Of a DNA stretch of 64,000 bases, positions 1 through 10,118 are shown one piece after another. Below the pieces are notes generated by a model. The model worked only from the letters and a program-made list of their open reading frames with translations, made no database searches and had not been told where the DNA came from. The DNA is from an uncultured Eubacteriaceae bacterium. Its GTDB lineage: Bacteria; Bacillota; Clostridia; Lachnospirales; CAG-274. Where the stretch lies: assembly GCA_947086655.1 (NCBI GenBank), contig CAMTZM010000005.1, positions 62,001 through 126,000 on the forward strand. The letters run 5' to 3'. The translations under genes were made by a program, and so were the position numbers. Positions within the stretch are counted from its first letter, which is position 1, and the number at the start of each line of letters is the position of its first letter.

Positions 1-2751
1 TATTTCTTCGTCGGTAAATGTAACTGTATTTACAGAATCCTCTGTAATTGAACCTACATAAACAGTAAATTCCTTAATAATGTCTTTTAATCCGGCTTTT
101 GATATAGTTGCTTTTAATTTAACCTCTGCAACGCCCTGACCTATTTCTCCTACAATAAGTGTATTGTTTGAAAATCTGTCATTATTGTTTGCTTCCCATT
201 TTATTGAAGAATCTTCAACACCGTCAAGTGACGTAGGCAATTTAAGATTTTCAGTAATTACATTATTTGTTACAGTCAATTTATTGGCTTCAACTTCGAA
301 TCTCTGCTTGGGTGTAATAGTATCATAGCCGCCAGGATTCCAATCGTCTGCTGCCGCATTAAATTTTGCGTTCAAATGATTATAAGGCAAATATTTTTCT
401 AAAAGGTCGGTTTCGGATATATATGTACCTTCCATAGCTATGGAGTTTAAGTCAGTTATATCTTTTGTGGCTGATTCTAAAAATCTTATATTTTCTGAAA
501 CAGCGCTTGCCCATCTATTTTCTTTTGTTCCAACAGATGAGTCTATGGAACATTTATAATAAATTATACTTGATGTTTTGTTTCCTTTTCCAAGTTTAAC
601 ATTTGAAACACCAGAATCTCCAATTATATTAGAGTTTATAAACATCAAGCCATAGCCATTTCCATCTGAAAGATTAACCTCTGAAATAATAGGTTCGTTT
701 CCGCCTGATGAAGATTTTAATGTACAACTGTCAAATATTGCTCTTGCTTTTGACTGTACTATTGTTTCGGCTGAGCTTATATTACAGTTTTTAAAAAATG
801 CTCTTGTGTCATTAGGCATAGATATAGCTGTTTTAGATGAAACAACTTTGCAATTTGTGAATATAGTTTTATCAGCTAAAATTGAAAGTGGTACACCTGA
901 AGCATCGCTTTTTCCAAATGTAATACCATCAGCCAAAAAGTTTTCAGCGTTTTCTCCTAAATTAAGACTTTTTATAACTACATCTCCTGTTGTATTCTTT
1001 TTAGGCATTATAATAACGTTATCATTATTAATAGTTATGTCTTCGTCATAGTTTCCCGGAGCAATATAAATGTTTTGGCTGCCCTTAAGATTATCGGAAT
1101 CATTTGCTTCAATATATTCAATAGCTTTTGCGATAGTTTTAAAGCTTATATTTCCGTTTTCGACAACTTCATCAGCAGATGGGTCAACATTAATATCAAC
1201 ACTTAAAATCGGAGACATTGTAACAGTGCCTTCTGGAAAAGCATCAATAGTTAAATCATTAATATAATACTCAATATTTGTATATCCCAATCCACAGTAA
1301 TCTCCTGTTGAGTCGTTTTTATTAGGGTCTAAGCCTCTTGCTATTTCCCAATCGTCAGGCATACCGTCGTTATCGGAATCTTTAATATTATTTTCTGTTA
1401 TTTTTTCGGGATATTTATAATCAACACCACATAGAATAGAGTTCTTTTTTATTTCAGCTTGTTGGCTAACATTAGCATCGCTTTTAGGTCTTGCACCTGA
1501 TACGTATCCTGTTCCGTTTTCAGCTTCTTCCATAACCTGTGCATCAATAGGAGGACGAGACTGTGCATTAATTCCAGAACCGGCATATTTTAATACTTTT
1601 TCATATGCTTCATCTGCACTGTCAACTTTAGACATATCTTTTACAACAGATACGTCTTCTCCTTCCCAATCTTTAAGAGGCATATAGCTGTTTGTACGAT
1701 AATATGTTTCTCCTCCGAGCCCTTCAGCAGCAGAATTATAGTTGACAAGCGACCAGTCGTCATCTGTTTCGCTGTTATGAACTCTGTAATTGCCTGTATC
1801 TTTATCTTTTAAAATCATTTTATTTCCTTGAAGGAAAAACTTATATTTTTCAATATTTGAACCGCTTGAAAAATTGATATATCTGTAAGAGCCGCTTGTG
1901 GAATTTCCGCCTTTATAATAGTTATTAACATAATTCAAATGTCCCATTGTTCCATATGCGGTTTCATAGCCCCAATCGTAAATAACATTATTAACATAGT
2001 CCATTACGCTTGTGCCTTCAACTTTACCTCTAAAGTTTCTTGATATATTGTGAGCCATCATATTATGATGCCATGAACATTGACCTTTTCCAAACATAAT
2101 TCCAAAACCATGAATACCTTTTGAATGATAAGAGAATGAATTGGCAGGTCCAATTAAAGACCATTGAACAGTTTGATACATATTATTTGAGTACAAACCC
2201 CATTGTTCATCGTTTGCCCAGCCAAGTGAACAGTGGTCGACAATAGATTTAGAACCGTTTGCGCCCCCCCATGCATCATAATCTGCTGTTGTTTTGCGTT
2301 CTCCTGGTCTTGAGCTTATAAAACGAATAATAATATTGTCTCCGCCCATACCAAGTTTATAATTTTTAAGGGTTACGCCGGCACCGCCGGGGGCTGTTTG
2401 TCCGGCTATTGTAATATTTCCTTTTACAACAACGTCGCTTTTAAGTTCAATTGTTCCTCCTACATCAAATACAACAATTCGATTTGAACCGCTTACAGCA
2501 TCTCTAAAAGAACCTGGACCGCTGTCGTTAAGATTGGTAACATGATAAACCTTTCCGCCTCTTCCGCCGGTTGCATATTTACCGCCTCCTTCAGCTCCGG
2601 GAAAAGCCGGGATTCTGCTTGAGGAGGCAAGTTTATCATTAGCAGAATCGTTAATTTCAGTCGATGATTCTGCGAAAACACTGCTGAAACTGCCTGTTAA
2701 TAATGAAACGGACATAACAGCAGAAATAAACAAAGCGCATAGTTTTTTCAT
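1..2751 (-). CDS. Secreted pectate lyase with pectinesterase-like second domain (3' end beyond window)
   Basis: Read from an ATG at 2751 with a GGAGA ribosome site; 917 codons stay open to the window edge, so the C-terminus is missing. Residues 1-27 are a signal peptide (Lys-Lys, hydrophobic core, VFA end). Residues about 47-400 resemble a polysaccharide lyase family 1-like parallel beta-helix: FPGAEGGGKYATGGRGG near the start, then VDHCSLGWANDEQWG. A calcium-binding loop DSDNDGMPDDWE lies near residue 457. About residues 530-800 resemble a pectinesterase-type beta-helix (FKTIAKAIEYI, IYIAPGNYDEDI), though the usual catalytic pattern is not clear. About 815-917 look like an atrophied bacterial Ig-like domain. 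It probably cleaves pectate outside the cell; the GH88/105 gene at 40138-41265 would process the unsaturated products. Domain calls are by motif only. Confidence 0.85.
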   Translation of the reverse strand, partial: MKKLCALFISAVMSVSLLTGSFSSVFAESSTEINDSANDKLASSSRIPAFPGAEGGGKYATGGRGGKVYHVTNLNDSGPGSFRDAVSGSNRIVVFDVGGTIELKSDVVVKGNITIAGQTAPGGAGVTLKNYKLGMGGDNIIIRFISSRPGERKTTADYDAWGGANGSKSIVDHCSLGWANDEQWGLYSNNMYQTVQWSLIGPANSFSYHSKGIHGFGIMFGKGQCSWHHNMMAHNISRNFRGKVEGTSVMDYVNNVIYDWGYETAYGTMGHLNYVNNYYKGGNSTSGSYRYINFSSGSNIEKYKFFLQGNKMILKDKDTGNYRVHNSETDDDWSLVNYNSAAEGLGGETYYRTNSYMPLKDWEGEDVSVVKDMSKVDSADEAYEKVLKYAGSGINAQSRPPIDAQVMEEAENGTGYVSGARPKSDANVSQQAEIKKNSILCGVDYKYPEKITENNIKDSDNDGMPDDWEIARGLDPNKNDSTGDYCGLGYTNIEYYINDLTIDAFPEGTVTMSPILSVDINVDPSADEVVENGNISFKTIAKAIEYIEANDSDNLKGSQNIYIAPGNYDEDITINNDNVIIMPKKNTTGDVVIKSLNLGENAENFLADGITFGKSDASGVPLSILADKTIFTNCKVVSSKTAISMPNDTRAFFKNCNISSAETIVQSKARAIFDSCTLKSSSGGNEPIISEVNLSDGNGYGLMFINSNIIGDSGVSNVKLGKGNKTSSIIYYKCSIDSSVGTKENRWASAVSENIRFLESATKDITDLNSIAMEGTYISETDLLEKYLPYNHLNAKFNAAADDWNPGGYDTITPKQRFEVEANKLTVTNNVITENLKLPTSLDGVEDSSIKWEANNNDRFSNNTLIVGEIGQGVAEVKLKATISKAGLKDIIKEFTVYVGSITEDSVNTVTFTDEEI

Positions 2752-2780
2752 ATTGATTTCTCCTTTACAGTATTTTTAAT

Positions 2781-2810
2781 GGAAACGAAATTATTTATTA
2801 AACCGTTTCC
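2781..2810. repeat. GGAAAC palindrome, copy 1 (pectate lyase leader)
   Basis: GGAAACG (2781-2787) is mirrored by CGTTTCC (2804-2810). It lies 30 bp upstream of the pectate lyase start on the minus strand. Related palindromes precede three other minus-strand genes (50322-50360, 61615-61661, 63280-63328). Confidence 0.5.
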
Positions 2811-3011
2811 TTAGATGGCAATACAAAAAGACTTGCCAAACGATAAATATAATAACAGATTACATAAATAGGCAAAAAAATTATTAAACATATACAAATA
2901 ACAGTTTAAAAAGCAAATTATTTTTAATATTAATGTTTCTGCAATTATATATCTAAATATAATTATATAAAAAATAAACAAATAAGTAAATACCAACTTC
3001 AAAAACTTTTG

Positions 3012-4364
3012 TCATAATCCGGCTATATCCATCATACCGGCAAATACTGATGGAGTGCATACCGAACCGTTTGATGACGGTAAAGAATAATAAATATCGT
3101 CTGCCGTACATTTAATATTTTTTAAAAGTTCATAAAAATTTCCGGCTACTGTAATTTGTTCTATGGCGCCTTCTATGCTGCCATCTTTAATTAAAAAACC
3201 TTCTGCTGCAAGTGAAAAATCACCTGATATACTGTCTGTACCTGAATGAAGTCCGGAAAGTTCAGTAATTACAATACCGTCACCCATATTTTTCAAAAGT
3301 TTATTATAGCTTATATCTGATTCTTTAATATAAAAATTAGTTGCACTTGTGCTTACATTTGATTTGAATCCTGATTTGAAACCGTTTCCCGTTGAAGATA
3401 CTCCATCTATATTAGCAGATTTAAGGTTATATAAATACGTTTTTAAAACTCCGTTTTCAATTACGCATTTATCTTTTGAAGAAACGCCCTCAGAGTCAAA
3501 GGAACATGAGGCAAGCCCTTCTTTTAAGAGCGGCAAATCTTTTATTGTTATAATATCTGAGGCAATTTTCTTACCTATTTTTCCTTTCAAAAGAGAAAAA
3601 CCTTTTTGAACATTTTCAGCATAAAAATTTCCTATAAACGGCATAACAAGAGATGAAAAAGCATCGTTTTTAAAAACAACATTATATTTTCCTGATTTAA
3701 CGCTGTTGGCATATAAATAGCTAATGGCTTTTATTGCAGCTGTTTCTCCGATTTTTTTTGGATTCAAATTTTTTAAGTTTCCGCAATAAATTTCTCCGGC
3801 GTTTTTAACTTGAGTTTTATTATCTGCAGACGCACTTGCGTAGGCAATTAAATAATTTGATTTTTCAGATAAATTTAAACCTTTTGTATTTGCTATAAAT
3901 ACACTTTGTTCTCCATTTGAAATGCTGCAATTATTTGATGATTTTATAAGAGGGCTATAATTTAATACAGCTTTTTCCATTCTTTTTGCTATATTAATTT
4001 TATCTTCAATAGTTAGGCTGTTTATGTCTTCGCAATAAACAGCTGCTTTTGAGTAATTTTCATCTCCTTTATATATAAATTCTTTTTCATTATTTCCTAT
4101 TATTTCAGCATTTGATATAGCGCTTTCAATTAAAAAATCAAAAACAGATTTATCAATATTTTCAGTATATGAATAACCTGCTTTTCCATTTATTATACCT
4201 CTGAAAGATAGACCTATGTTTTCATTATTTTGATATTTTTCAATTTCACCTTTATATATGTTAATACCAAAACTATTCCCTTTTACATAATAAATTTCAC
4301 AATCTTCAAATCCTTTTTTCAGCGCTTTTTCAAACAAAATATTTTTTATTTCATTAAACTGCAT
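3012..4364 (-). CDS. pmbA: TldE/PmbA family subunit of a TldD-type metalloprotease
   Basis: 450 aa. The longer reading to 4457 is rejected because its extra N-terminus overlaps tldD and encodes the ribosome site (GGAGGG) that serves the ATG at 4364. The start lies 2 bp after the tldD stop, so the two genes are translationally coupled. The protein is homologous to TldD along its length but lacks the HExxxH zinc motif, as is normal for the TldE partner. In known cases TldD-TldE form a heterodimeric protease that trims unfolded or modified peptides, including peptide antibiotic precursors such as microcin B17. No modified-peptide cluster is visible here, so the substrate is unknown. The family assignment is firm. 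Confidence 0.9.
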   Translation of the reverse strand: MQFNEIKNILFEKALKKGFEDCEIYYVKGNSFGINIYKGEIEKYQNNENIGLSFRGIINGKAGYSYTENIDKSVFDFLIESAISNAEIIGNNEKEFIYKGDENYSKAAVYCEDINSLTIEDKINIAKRMEKAVLNYSPLIKSSNNCSISNGEQSVFIANTKGLNLSEKSNYLIAYASASADNKTQVKNAGEIYCGNLKNLNPKKIGETAAIKAISYLYANSVKSGKYNVVFKNDAFSSLVMPFIGNFYAENVQKGFSLLKGKIGKKIASDIITIKDLPLLKEGLASCSFDSEGVSSKDKCVIENGVLKTYLYNLKSANIDGVSSTGNGFKSGFKSNVSTSATNFYIKESDISYNKLLKNMGDGIVITELSGLHSGTDSISGDFSLAAEGFLIKDGSIEGAIEQITVAGNFYELLKNIKCTADDIYYSLPSSNGSVCTPSVFAGMMDIAGL

Positions 4365-4366
4365 TT

Positions 4367-5758
4367 TTAAGCCCTCCTTCCGCCTACTGTTATTTCTCTT
4401 ACTCTTATCATAGGCTGCCCTACATTTACAGGTATACTTCCGCTTGAGGCTCCGCACATGCCTTGTGCCAAAGACATATTATCTGATATCATATCAATAT
4501 CCATTAATATTTCATTTCCTTTTCCTATAAGAGTTGCTCCCTTTACAGGTTCGTCTATTTTTCCGTTTTTTATAATATATGCTTCGTTTACAGCAAAATT
4601 AAATTCTCCTGTTTCAGGGTTTACCGAACCTCCGCCCATATATTTAGCGTATATACCATAATCCACACTTTTTATAATATCATTTGCTTTGTCTTTTCCG
4701 GCTGCAATATAAGTATTTGTCATTCTTGATGTAGGCATATATTTATAAGATTGTCTTCTTGAAGCTCCAGTAGATTCAAGACCGAGTTTTTTGCCGTTGT
4801 ACATATCAACCATGTAATTTTTAAGTATTCCATTTTCAATAAGAATGTTCTTTTTTGCCGGAGTTCCTTCATCATCTACATTTATTGAACCCCATTGGTT
4901 TGGAATAGTTCCGTCATCAATTGCTGTAACTTTTTCATTTGCTATAAGAGTTCCTATTTTTCCGGCAAATACAGATGCATTTTTTGCAACTGCCGATGCC
5001 TCAAGTCCATGTCCGCATGCTTCATGAAATATAACTCCTCCAAAGCCGTTATCAATTACAACAGGCATTTTTCCGCCGGGACAATTCTTTGCTTTAAGCA
5101 TAGTTACAGCGCTTCTGGCAGCTTCTTTAGCTATTTCATCAAGATTAATATTTTTATAAAATTCAAGACCAGATAATGCTCCCGGACCAAAATATCCTGA
5201 TTGTTTTTCGTTTTCATTAGACGCTATGGCATTTACAGATGCTCTTGTTCTTACCCTTTTGTCATTAATCCATGCTCCGTTAGTGTTTATAATTAAAACA
5301 TTCTGAACTGAATCCATATAGCCCATATTTGTTTGACTTATTAAGTTATTATAATTAAATGCGGCATTGCTTGCCGATTTAAGCATTTCTACAATATTCT
5401 TTTTAAATTTTGTATTTGGCATAATTATTGTTTTTGTTCTTTCATTTTCTCTATAATCTTTTTCACAAAAAACAATATCAAAATCAAAATTTTTTTCTGA
5501 AAAAGCTGATGCCAATTCTTTTGCTATTTTTATAAGGTTTTCACTTTCTAAATTATTTGTATAAGTATACAATACCTTTTCGCCTTTTATAATTCTTAAT
5601 CCAAAACCAAAGTCAACTCCTGAAACTGCTCTGTAAACATCTCCGTTTATAAGCGATATACTGTTTTTTATATTTTCCTCAATAAAAATTTCTGCAAATT
5701 CTGCTCCTGTATTACATGCCTGTTTTAAAACATTTTCAGCCGTAGATTTATCTATCAT
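4367..5758 (-). CDS. tldD: TldD family zinc metalloprotease
   Basis: 463 aa, the usual family length. The zinc-binding HExxxH motif is visible as HEACGH at residues 245-250, preceded by GGVIF. The C-terminal half carries the conserved AQGMCGASSGSIPVNVGQP stretch. It is the catalytic partner of the TldE-like gene directly downstream. The two form a two-gene operon divergent from the ferredoxin gene, with a shared intergenic region of about 170 bp. The start ATG at 5758 has an AGGAG ribosome site. Confidence 0.92.
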   Translation of the reverse strand: MIDKSTAENVLKQACNTGAEFAEIFIEENIKNSISLINGDVYRAVSGVDFGFGLRIIKGEKVLYTYTNNLESENLIKIAKELASAFSEKNFDFDIVFCEKDYRENERTKTIIMPNTKFKKNIVEMLKSASNAAFNYNNLISQTNMGYMDSVQNVLIINTNGAWINDKRVRTRASVNAIASNENEKQSGYFGPGALSGLEFYKNINLDEIAKEAARSAVTMLKAKNCPGGKMPVVIDNGFGGVIFHEACGHGLEASAVAKNASVFAGKIGTLIANEKVTAIDDGTIPNQWGSINVDDEGTPAKKNILIENGILKNYMVDMYNGKKLGLESTGASRRQSYKYMPTSRMTNTYIAAGKDKANDIIKSVDYGIYAKYMGGGSVNPETGEFNFAVNEAYIIKNGKIDEPVKGATLIGKGNEILMDIDMISDNMSLAQGMCGASSGSIPVNVGQPMIRVREITVGGRRA

Positions 5759-5826
5759 TTTAATAAAACTCCTTTCATAATATACAAGTGTTTGAAATAA
5801 ATTTTAAATTTACATACAATTTTCAC

Positions 5827-5855
5827 TTGCTAAATATAAATATATAGTATAAAAT
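5827..5855 (+). promoter_or_regulatory. Likely promoter of the ferredoxin gene
   Basis: TTGCTA (5827-5832), a 17-bp spacer and TAAAAT (5850-5855) lie 75 bp before the ferredoxin start. The region is very AT-rich, so chance matches are possible. Confidence 0.4.
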
Positions 5856-5929
5856 AAGTATAGCTAAATAAAAGATATATTTATTTCTTTTATTTACTCT
5901 AACAAAGATTATTATAGGAGGTGCTTTAA

Positions 5930-6100
5930 ATGGCATATCAAATTAGTGACGAATGTATAAGCTGTGGCGCTTGCGCTGCTGAGTGTCCAGTAGGATGTAT
6001 TTCAGAGGGTGACTCAAAATACACAATTAATGCAGATGAATGTGTTGAATGCGGTGCTTGTGCCGGCGTTTGTCCAGTAGGTGCTCCTGCTCAGGCTTAG
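5930..6100 (+). CDS. 2[4Fe-4S] clostridial-type ferredoxin
   Basis: 56 aa, the typical size of clostridial ferredoxin. Two classical cluster motifs are present: CISCGACAAECP and CVECGACAGVCP, each CxxCxxCxxxCP. The ATG at 5930 follows a strong GGAGGTGC ribosome site. It acts as a soluble low-potential electron carrier for fermentation enzymes such as pyruvate:ferredoxin oxidoreductase and hydrogenase. It is monocistronic, with its own promoter and a clear terminator just downstream. Codons are more GC-rich than the surroundings, as expected for a highly expressed gene. Confidence 0.97.
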   Translation: MAYQISDECISCGACAAECPVGCISEGDSKYTINADECVECGACAGVCPVGAPAQA

Positions 6101-6122
6101 TACAAATGGAACATAATTTGTT

Positions 6123-6160
6123 AAAAGGACGTCCGCAATAATGACGCCCTTTTAATTTTT
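6123..6160 (+). terminator. Rho-independent terminator of the ferredoxin gene
   Basis: AAAAGGACGTC (6123-6133) pairs with GACGCCCTTTT (6143-6153) with one mismatch and is followed by a T-rich tract. It lies 22 bp after the ferredoxin stop. Confidence 0.85.
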
Positions 6161-6221
6161 ACATATTTATTGTATTAAAAAAATTATATTAAACATATTT
6201 TAATTAGTATGTGTTTTTATA

Positions 6222-7568
6222 TTAAAAATTTTTTTCCATATTTGCAAATTTTGTATAATTTCCCAGCCAAATTAAATCAATAGTGCCTACGGGGCCATTT
6301 CTTTGTTTAGCTATTATAATTTCAGCTTGATTTTTCTTTTCTGTATCCGGATTATAATATTCATCACGATATAAAAAAGCAACAACGTCGGCATCTTGTT
6401 CTATTGCTCCTGACTCACGCAAATCCGAAAGCATAGGACGATGATCTGCCCTTGCCTCACATGCACGGCTAAGCTGAGAAAGGGCAATGACAGGAGCATT
6501 TATTTCTCTTGCAATAGCTTTAAGAGACCTTGATATTTCAGATATTTCCTGTTGTCTTGAATCATTTTTTCCATAACCGCTCATAAGCTGTAAATAATCT
6601 ATTACAATTAATCCGAGTCCCTTTTCCATTTTAAGTTTACGACACATTGCCCTAAGCTGCATTGCATTTATTCCGGGCATATCATTTATATAAATAGGCG
6701 CTTTAGAAAGTTCACCCATACCCTGAGCTATTTTTTCCCAGTCATCGTCTTCAATAGTTCCTGTTCTGAGTTTTTGAGCATCAATCATTGCTTGTGAGCA
6801 TAAAAGTCTGTTTACAAGCTGTTCTTTTGACATCTCAAGACTAAATATAGCAGTAGGAATATTATTGTTAATTGCTGCATATTGAGCTATATTAAGTGCA
6901 AAGGCTGTTTTTCCCATTGATGGTCTTGCAGCTATAAGTATTAAATCAGAAGGCTGAAGACCGGCTGTTTTATAATCAAAATCAGTAAATCCCGTTTCAA
7001 CACCTGTTACTTTGCTTTTTGAATTATATACTTTTTCAATATTATCTATTGTATTTGCAAGTATATCGCTTATATTAGAAAAGTCGTCAGATTTTCTGTT
7101 TTGTACAATATTAAAAATGCTTTCTTCAGCTTTATTTAAAATTTCATCAACTGATTCACTTGCTTGATAGCTTGAATCGGATATATTAGACGATGCTTTT
7201 ATAAGTTTTCTTAAAACTGATTTTTCATATACTATGTTTATATACTCTTTTATGCCTACGCTTGAAGAAACCATACCAGCAAGATTTGTTATATATGCCA
7301 TTCCTCCGACTTGTTCTAATATAGACTTTTTTTCAAGACGGCTTTTAAGTGTTATTAAATCAAGCTTAACGCCTTCTTCAAATAATTCGCATGCTGATTC
7401 AAAAATAGCTTTATGGTCAGGTCTGTAAAAATCATCTCCGCTTAATTTCTCATATGCTGCTCCGAGTCCGTCTGAATCAAAAAGCATACAGCTAAGTACA
7501 GCCTGTTCTGCTTCTTGGTCGTGAGGAGGTATTTTTTTTATATTTATATTTTCATTGCTTTCTGCCAT
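6222..7568 (-). CDS. dnaB: Replicative DNA helicase DnaB
   Basis: 448 aa, normal length. The N-terminal domain (PPHDQEAEQAVL, residues 14-25) would bind primase. The RecA-like C-terminal domain has Walker A ARPSMGKT at 214-221 and a Walker B region ending in VIDYLQLM. It unwinds DNA at the replication fork as a hexamer. It lies 12 bp downstream of rplI in the widespread gdpP-rplI-dnaB order of Firmicutes. No intein or insertion is visible. Confidence 0.97.
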   Translation of the reverse strand: MAESNENINIKKIPPHDQEAEQAVLSCMLFDSDGLGAAYEKLSGDDFYRPDHKAIFESACELFEEGVKLDLITLKSRLEKKSILEQVGGMAYITNLAGMVSSSVGIKEYINIVYEKSVLRKLIKASSNISDSSYQASESVDEILNKAEESIFNIVQNRKSDDFSNISDILANTIDNIEKVYNSKSKVTGVETGFTDFDYKTAGLQPSDLILIAARPSMGKTAFALNIAQYAAINNNIPTAIFSLEMSKEQLVNRLLCSQAMIDAQKLRTGTIEDDDWEKIAQGMGELSKAPIYINDMPGINAMQLRAMCRKLKMEKGLGLIVIDYLQLMSGYGKNDSRQQEISEISRSLKAIAREINAPVIALSQLSRACEARADHRPMLSDLRESGAIEQDADVVAFLYRDEYYNPDTEKKNQAEIIIAKQRNGPVGTIDLIWLGNYTKFANMEKNF

Positions 7569-7580
7569 ATTAACATATCC

Positions 7581-8030
7581 TTATTCAGTGCCTTTTACAT
7601 TTATTTTAAGTTTTGCTGTTACTTTAGGATGAAGTTTTATTTCGGCAACAGTTTCTCCTACATTTTTAATACTTTCTTTTAAAGATATTTTCTTTTTATC
7701 AATATCTATTGAAAATTGTTCATTAAGTGCAATACCTACCTCTTTATTTGTAACTGAGCCAAATATTTTTCCGTTATCTCCTGTTTTTACAAATACGTTA
7801 ACGGTTTTTTCTTCTATGTTTTTGCATAATTCAAGAGCTTTTTCATATTCGGCTTGTCTTTTTGCTTCTTCTGCCTTTTTCTTATTTTCCAATTGTTTTA
7901 AATTATTTGGAGTAGCTTCAAGAGCTTTTTTCTTAGCGAAAAGAAAGTTTCTTGCGTAGCCGTCGCTTGCATTAATTATTTGGTCTTTTTTTCCTACTCC
8001 TTTAATATCTTCAAGTAAAATTACTTTCAT
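7581..8030 (-). CDS. rplI: 50S ribosomal protein L9
   Basis: 149 aa, matching bacterial L9. The N-terminal 23S-rRNA-binding domain starts [15 protein letters not shown] and contains GYARNFL; a long Lys/Glu-rich connecting helix precedes the C-terminal domain (GKIFGSVT). Its ATG overlaps the stop of the upstream phosphodiesterase gene by 4 bp (ATGA), so translation is coupled. Confidence 0.97.
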   Translation of the reverse strand: MKVILLEDIKGVGKKDQIINASDGYARNFLFAKKKALEATPNNLKQLENKKKAEEAKRQAEYEKALELCKNIEEKTVNVFVKTGDNGKIFGSVTNKEVGIALNEQFSIDIDKKKISLKESIKNVGETVAEIKLHPKVTAKLKINVKGTE

Positions 8031-9739
8031 TTTTTTACCTCCTTTAAATATTCGTCTATTTTTTCTTTTAAAAAATCAATAGCATTTTTCATACTCATAT
8101 TTTTAATTTGTGCTCCTGAAACTGTTTGATGTCCTCCTCCCCCAAGTTTTTCCATAATAATCTGGACGTTTATACCGCCTAAACTTCTTGCACTTACAAA
8201 TATTGTTTCTCCATCAGTACACAAAACAAATGACGCATCTATTTCATTTATATTAAGCATATCATCGGATGCCTGTGCTGCAAGAAGCGCCGGATTTTCA
8301 ACTGCTTTGAAACATGATGAAATAGCTGTATTTTCTTTATAAAACTGAGTTGCTTCAATTATGTCGGTTTTTGCTATAAATTGTTCCATACTGCTTTTAA
8401 AAAGTGTTTTTACTCTTATTGTATCGGCTGATTTTCTTTTTAAATAAGCTGCTGCCTCAAATGTTTTTATACCTGTTTTGAAAGTGAAGTTTTTTGTATC
8501 GACCATAATTCCGGCAAGCAATCCGTCAGCTTCGGTATTTGATAAAGCTATTTCATGATTTACATACAAAAGCATTTCTGTAACAAGTTCGCTTGTAGAT
8601 GATGCATAAGGTTCATGATATGTCAATACAGCATTATTTATAGCATCCGGACATTTTCGATGATGGTCAAAAACAACTATTTTTTTAGTTATGTCTAAAA
8701 GCTTTTGACATTCGCATAAGTTTGGTCTATGAGTATCAGCAACAATTAGAAGTGTTTTATCACCTGTTTCGTTAATTGCTTGTTTGCTGCTTATAAAAAC
8801 TGATTCCTGATATTTTTTTTCTTTTATTAACCTTTCATAAAAAAGACTTATACTGCTTGTAATTTCATTAAGTACAATATTACATTTTTTATTTAATGTT
8901 TCAGCTATTCTATAAATACCAATACTTGAGCCTATACAATCTAAATCGGCATGTTTATGTCCCATTATAATTACATTTTCAGATTCTTCAATAAGTTCGG
9001 TTAGTGCATAAGCTTTAACTCTTGCCCTGACTCTTGTGTTATTTTCAACTTCTTTTGTTTTACCTCCAAAAAAGCTGTATTTTTCTCTGTCCTTAATAAG
9101 TACCTGATCGCCGCCGCGGCTTAAGGCAAGGTCAATAGCAGCTCTTGAGTATTCCATACACTGTTTTAAGTTTTTGCCATTAATACCTATACCTATACTT
9201 AATGTAACAGGTATTTTGTTTCCCATATCAATTTCTCTGATTTGATTTAATATATCAAATTTGTTTTCTTTTAAATACTCAAGTTTATCACATGTGCATA
9301 AAAATATATATTTATCTTTTTCAAATTTACGTACAATACCGTCAAGTTCGAAAGCCATAGAATTTATTTTTCTGTCTATAAGGGCAAACAAAAGAGGTTG
9401 TTTAATGTCTTCTATGTCGTCAAGAACCTCTTGATAATTATCTATAAAAATAAGGCTTACGAAAATTTTTTCATTGTTTTCACTATGTTTTTCTATAAAA
9501 AAAATATCATACATATTATTTGTATTTTCAAAAAGAGTTGTATAAGTGTCATATTGTTTATCTTTTACACAAAAAATCTGCCGTGACTTTTTTAAATCAA
9601 AATCTTTGTCAAGTTCAAGTATATTTGTCTTTTCTCCAAACTCATTTTTAAATATATTATTAGCTGCAACAATATTCATTTTTGAATCAATAATTATATG
9701 AGCAAAATTATAATTTTCTTTATAAATATTATTTATCAT
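8027..9739 (-). CDS. gdpP: GdpP-type c-di-AMP phosphodiesterase lacking membrane segments
   Basis: 570 aa. In order: a PAS-like N-terminal domain (residues about 1-90), a degenerate GGDEF domain (about 100-235, ending near RGGDQVLI), then DHH and DHHA1 phosphoesterase domains. Visible motifs are [24 protein letters not shown] and [12 protein letters not shown]. The family hydrolyses cyclic di-AMP to pApA. Standard GdpP/YybT is about 650 aa and begins with two transmembrane helices. This protein starts directly in the PAS-like region, with a good GGAGAG ribosome site, and has no hydrophobic segment. It is followed by rplI and dnaB in the usual GdpP order. The function call is strong; a soluble location is inferred. 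Confidence 0.9.
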   Translation of the reverse strand: MINNIYKENYNFAHIIIDSKMNIVAANNIFKNEFGEKTNILELDKDFDLKKSRQIFCVKDKQYDTYTTLFENTNNMYDIFFIEKHSENNEKIFVSLIFIDNYQEVLDDIEDIKQPLLFALIDRKINSMAFELDGIVRKFEKDKYIFLCTCDKLEYLKENKFDILNQIREIDMGNKIPVTLSIGIGINGKNLKQCMEYSRAAIDLALSRGGDQVLIKDREKYSFFGGKTKEVENNTRVRARVKAYALTELIEESENVIIMGHKHADLDCIGSSIGIYRIAETLNKKCNIVLNEITSSISLFYERLIKEKKYQESVFISSKQAINETGDKTLLIVADTHRPNLCECQKLLDITKKIVVFDHHRKCPDAINNAVLTYHEPYASSTSELVTEMLLYVNHEIALSNTEADGLLAGIMVDTKNFTFKTGIKTFEAAAYLKRKSADTIRVKTLFKSSMEQFIAKTDIIEATQFYKENTAISSCFKAVENPALLAAQASDDMLNINEIDASFVLCTDGETIFVSARSLGGINVQIIMEKLGGGGHQTVSGAQIKNMSMKNAIDFLKEKIDEYLKEVKK

Positions 9740-9773
9740 TTAATGCTCTCCTCAAGAAACAGTAATAAAAATA

Positions 9774-10073
9774 TTAATTATTTCTATACATATATTTTAA
9801 AAGTTTAACAGCGTCTTTATATAATGCTTCTTCTTCGTTAAGTGTACCAATTTTAAGTTTTTTTATTGCTTTAAGGTCGACACTATTAAAGCTAACTCCG
9901 ATTTTTTCTCCTAACATATATGTAATTATAATTAAATCGGCAAGTATATCACCTTGTTTTTTTATATCGCTCTCATTGCAGGCAAGACTGTTATACAGTT
10001 CTGCAATAGCAGCAAGCATCTGAGCTTTTAGCATTTCAATTAATTTTATATTTTTTGCTATATCAAATTCCAT
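9774..10073 (-). CDS. MazG-like family protein
   Basis: 99 aa. All-alpha sequence resembling the short clostridial MazG-like family: an N-terminal helix (MEFDIAKNIKLIEMLKAQML) followed by acidic helices with EL...D.LADLIIITYMLGEKIG. MazG relatives hydrolyse nucleoside triphosphates through metal-binding acidic residues, but the activity of this small family is not established. It lies between pheA and gdpP, 34 bp from the latter, probably co-transcribed. Confidence 0.7.
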   Translation of the reverse strand: MEFDIAKNIKLIEMLKAQMLAAIAELYNSLACNESDIKKQGDILADLIIITYMLGEKIGVSFNSVDLKAIKKLKIGTLNEEEALYKDAVKLLKYMYRNN

Positions 10074-10118
10074 ATCAGTACTCCCTATAAAAAATTTACC
10101 TTCTTATCATTTTAGCAC

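Noticed and set aside
806..1267. Two plus-strand open frames of 81 and 65 codons
   Set aside because: Antisense to the continuous minus-strand pectate lyase reading, without ribosome sites or recognisable products.
2811..3002. 63-codon minus-strand frame between tldE and the pectate lyase gene
   Set aside because: Very AT-rich, Phe/Tyr/Ile-rich by composition, no ribosome site.
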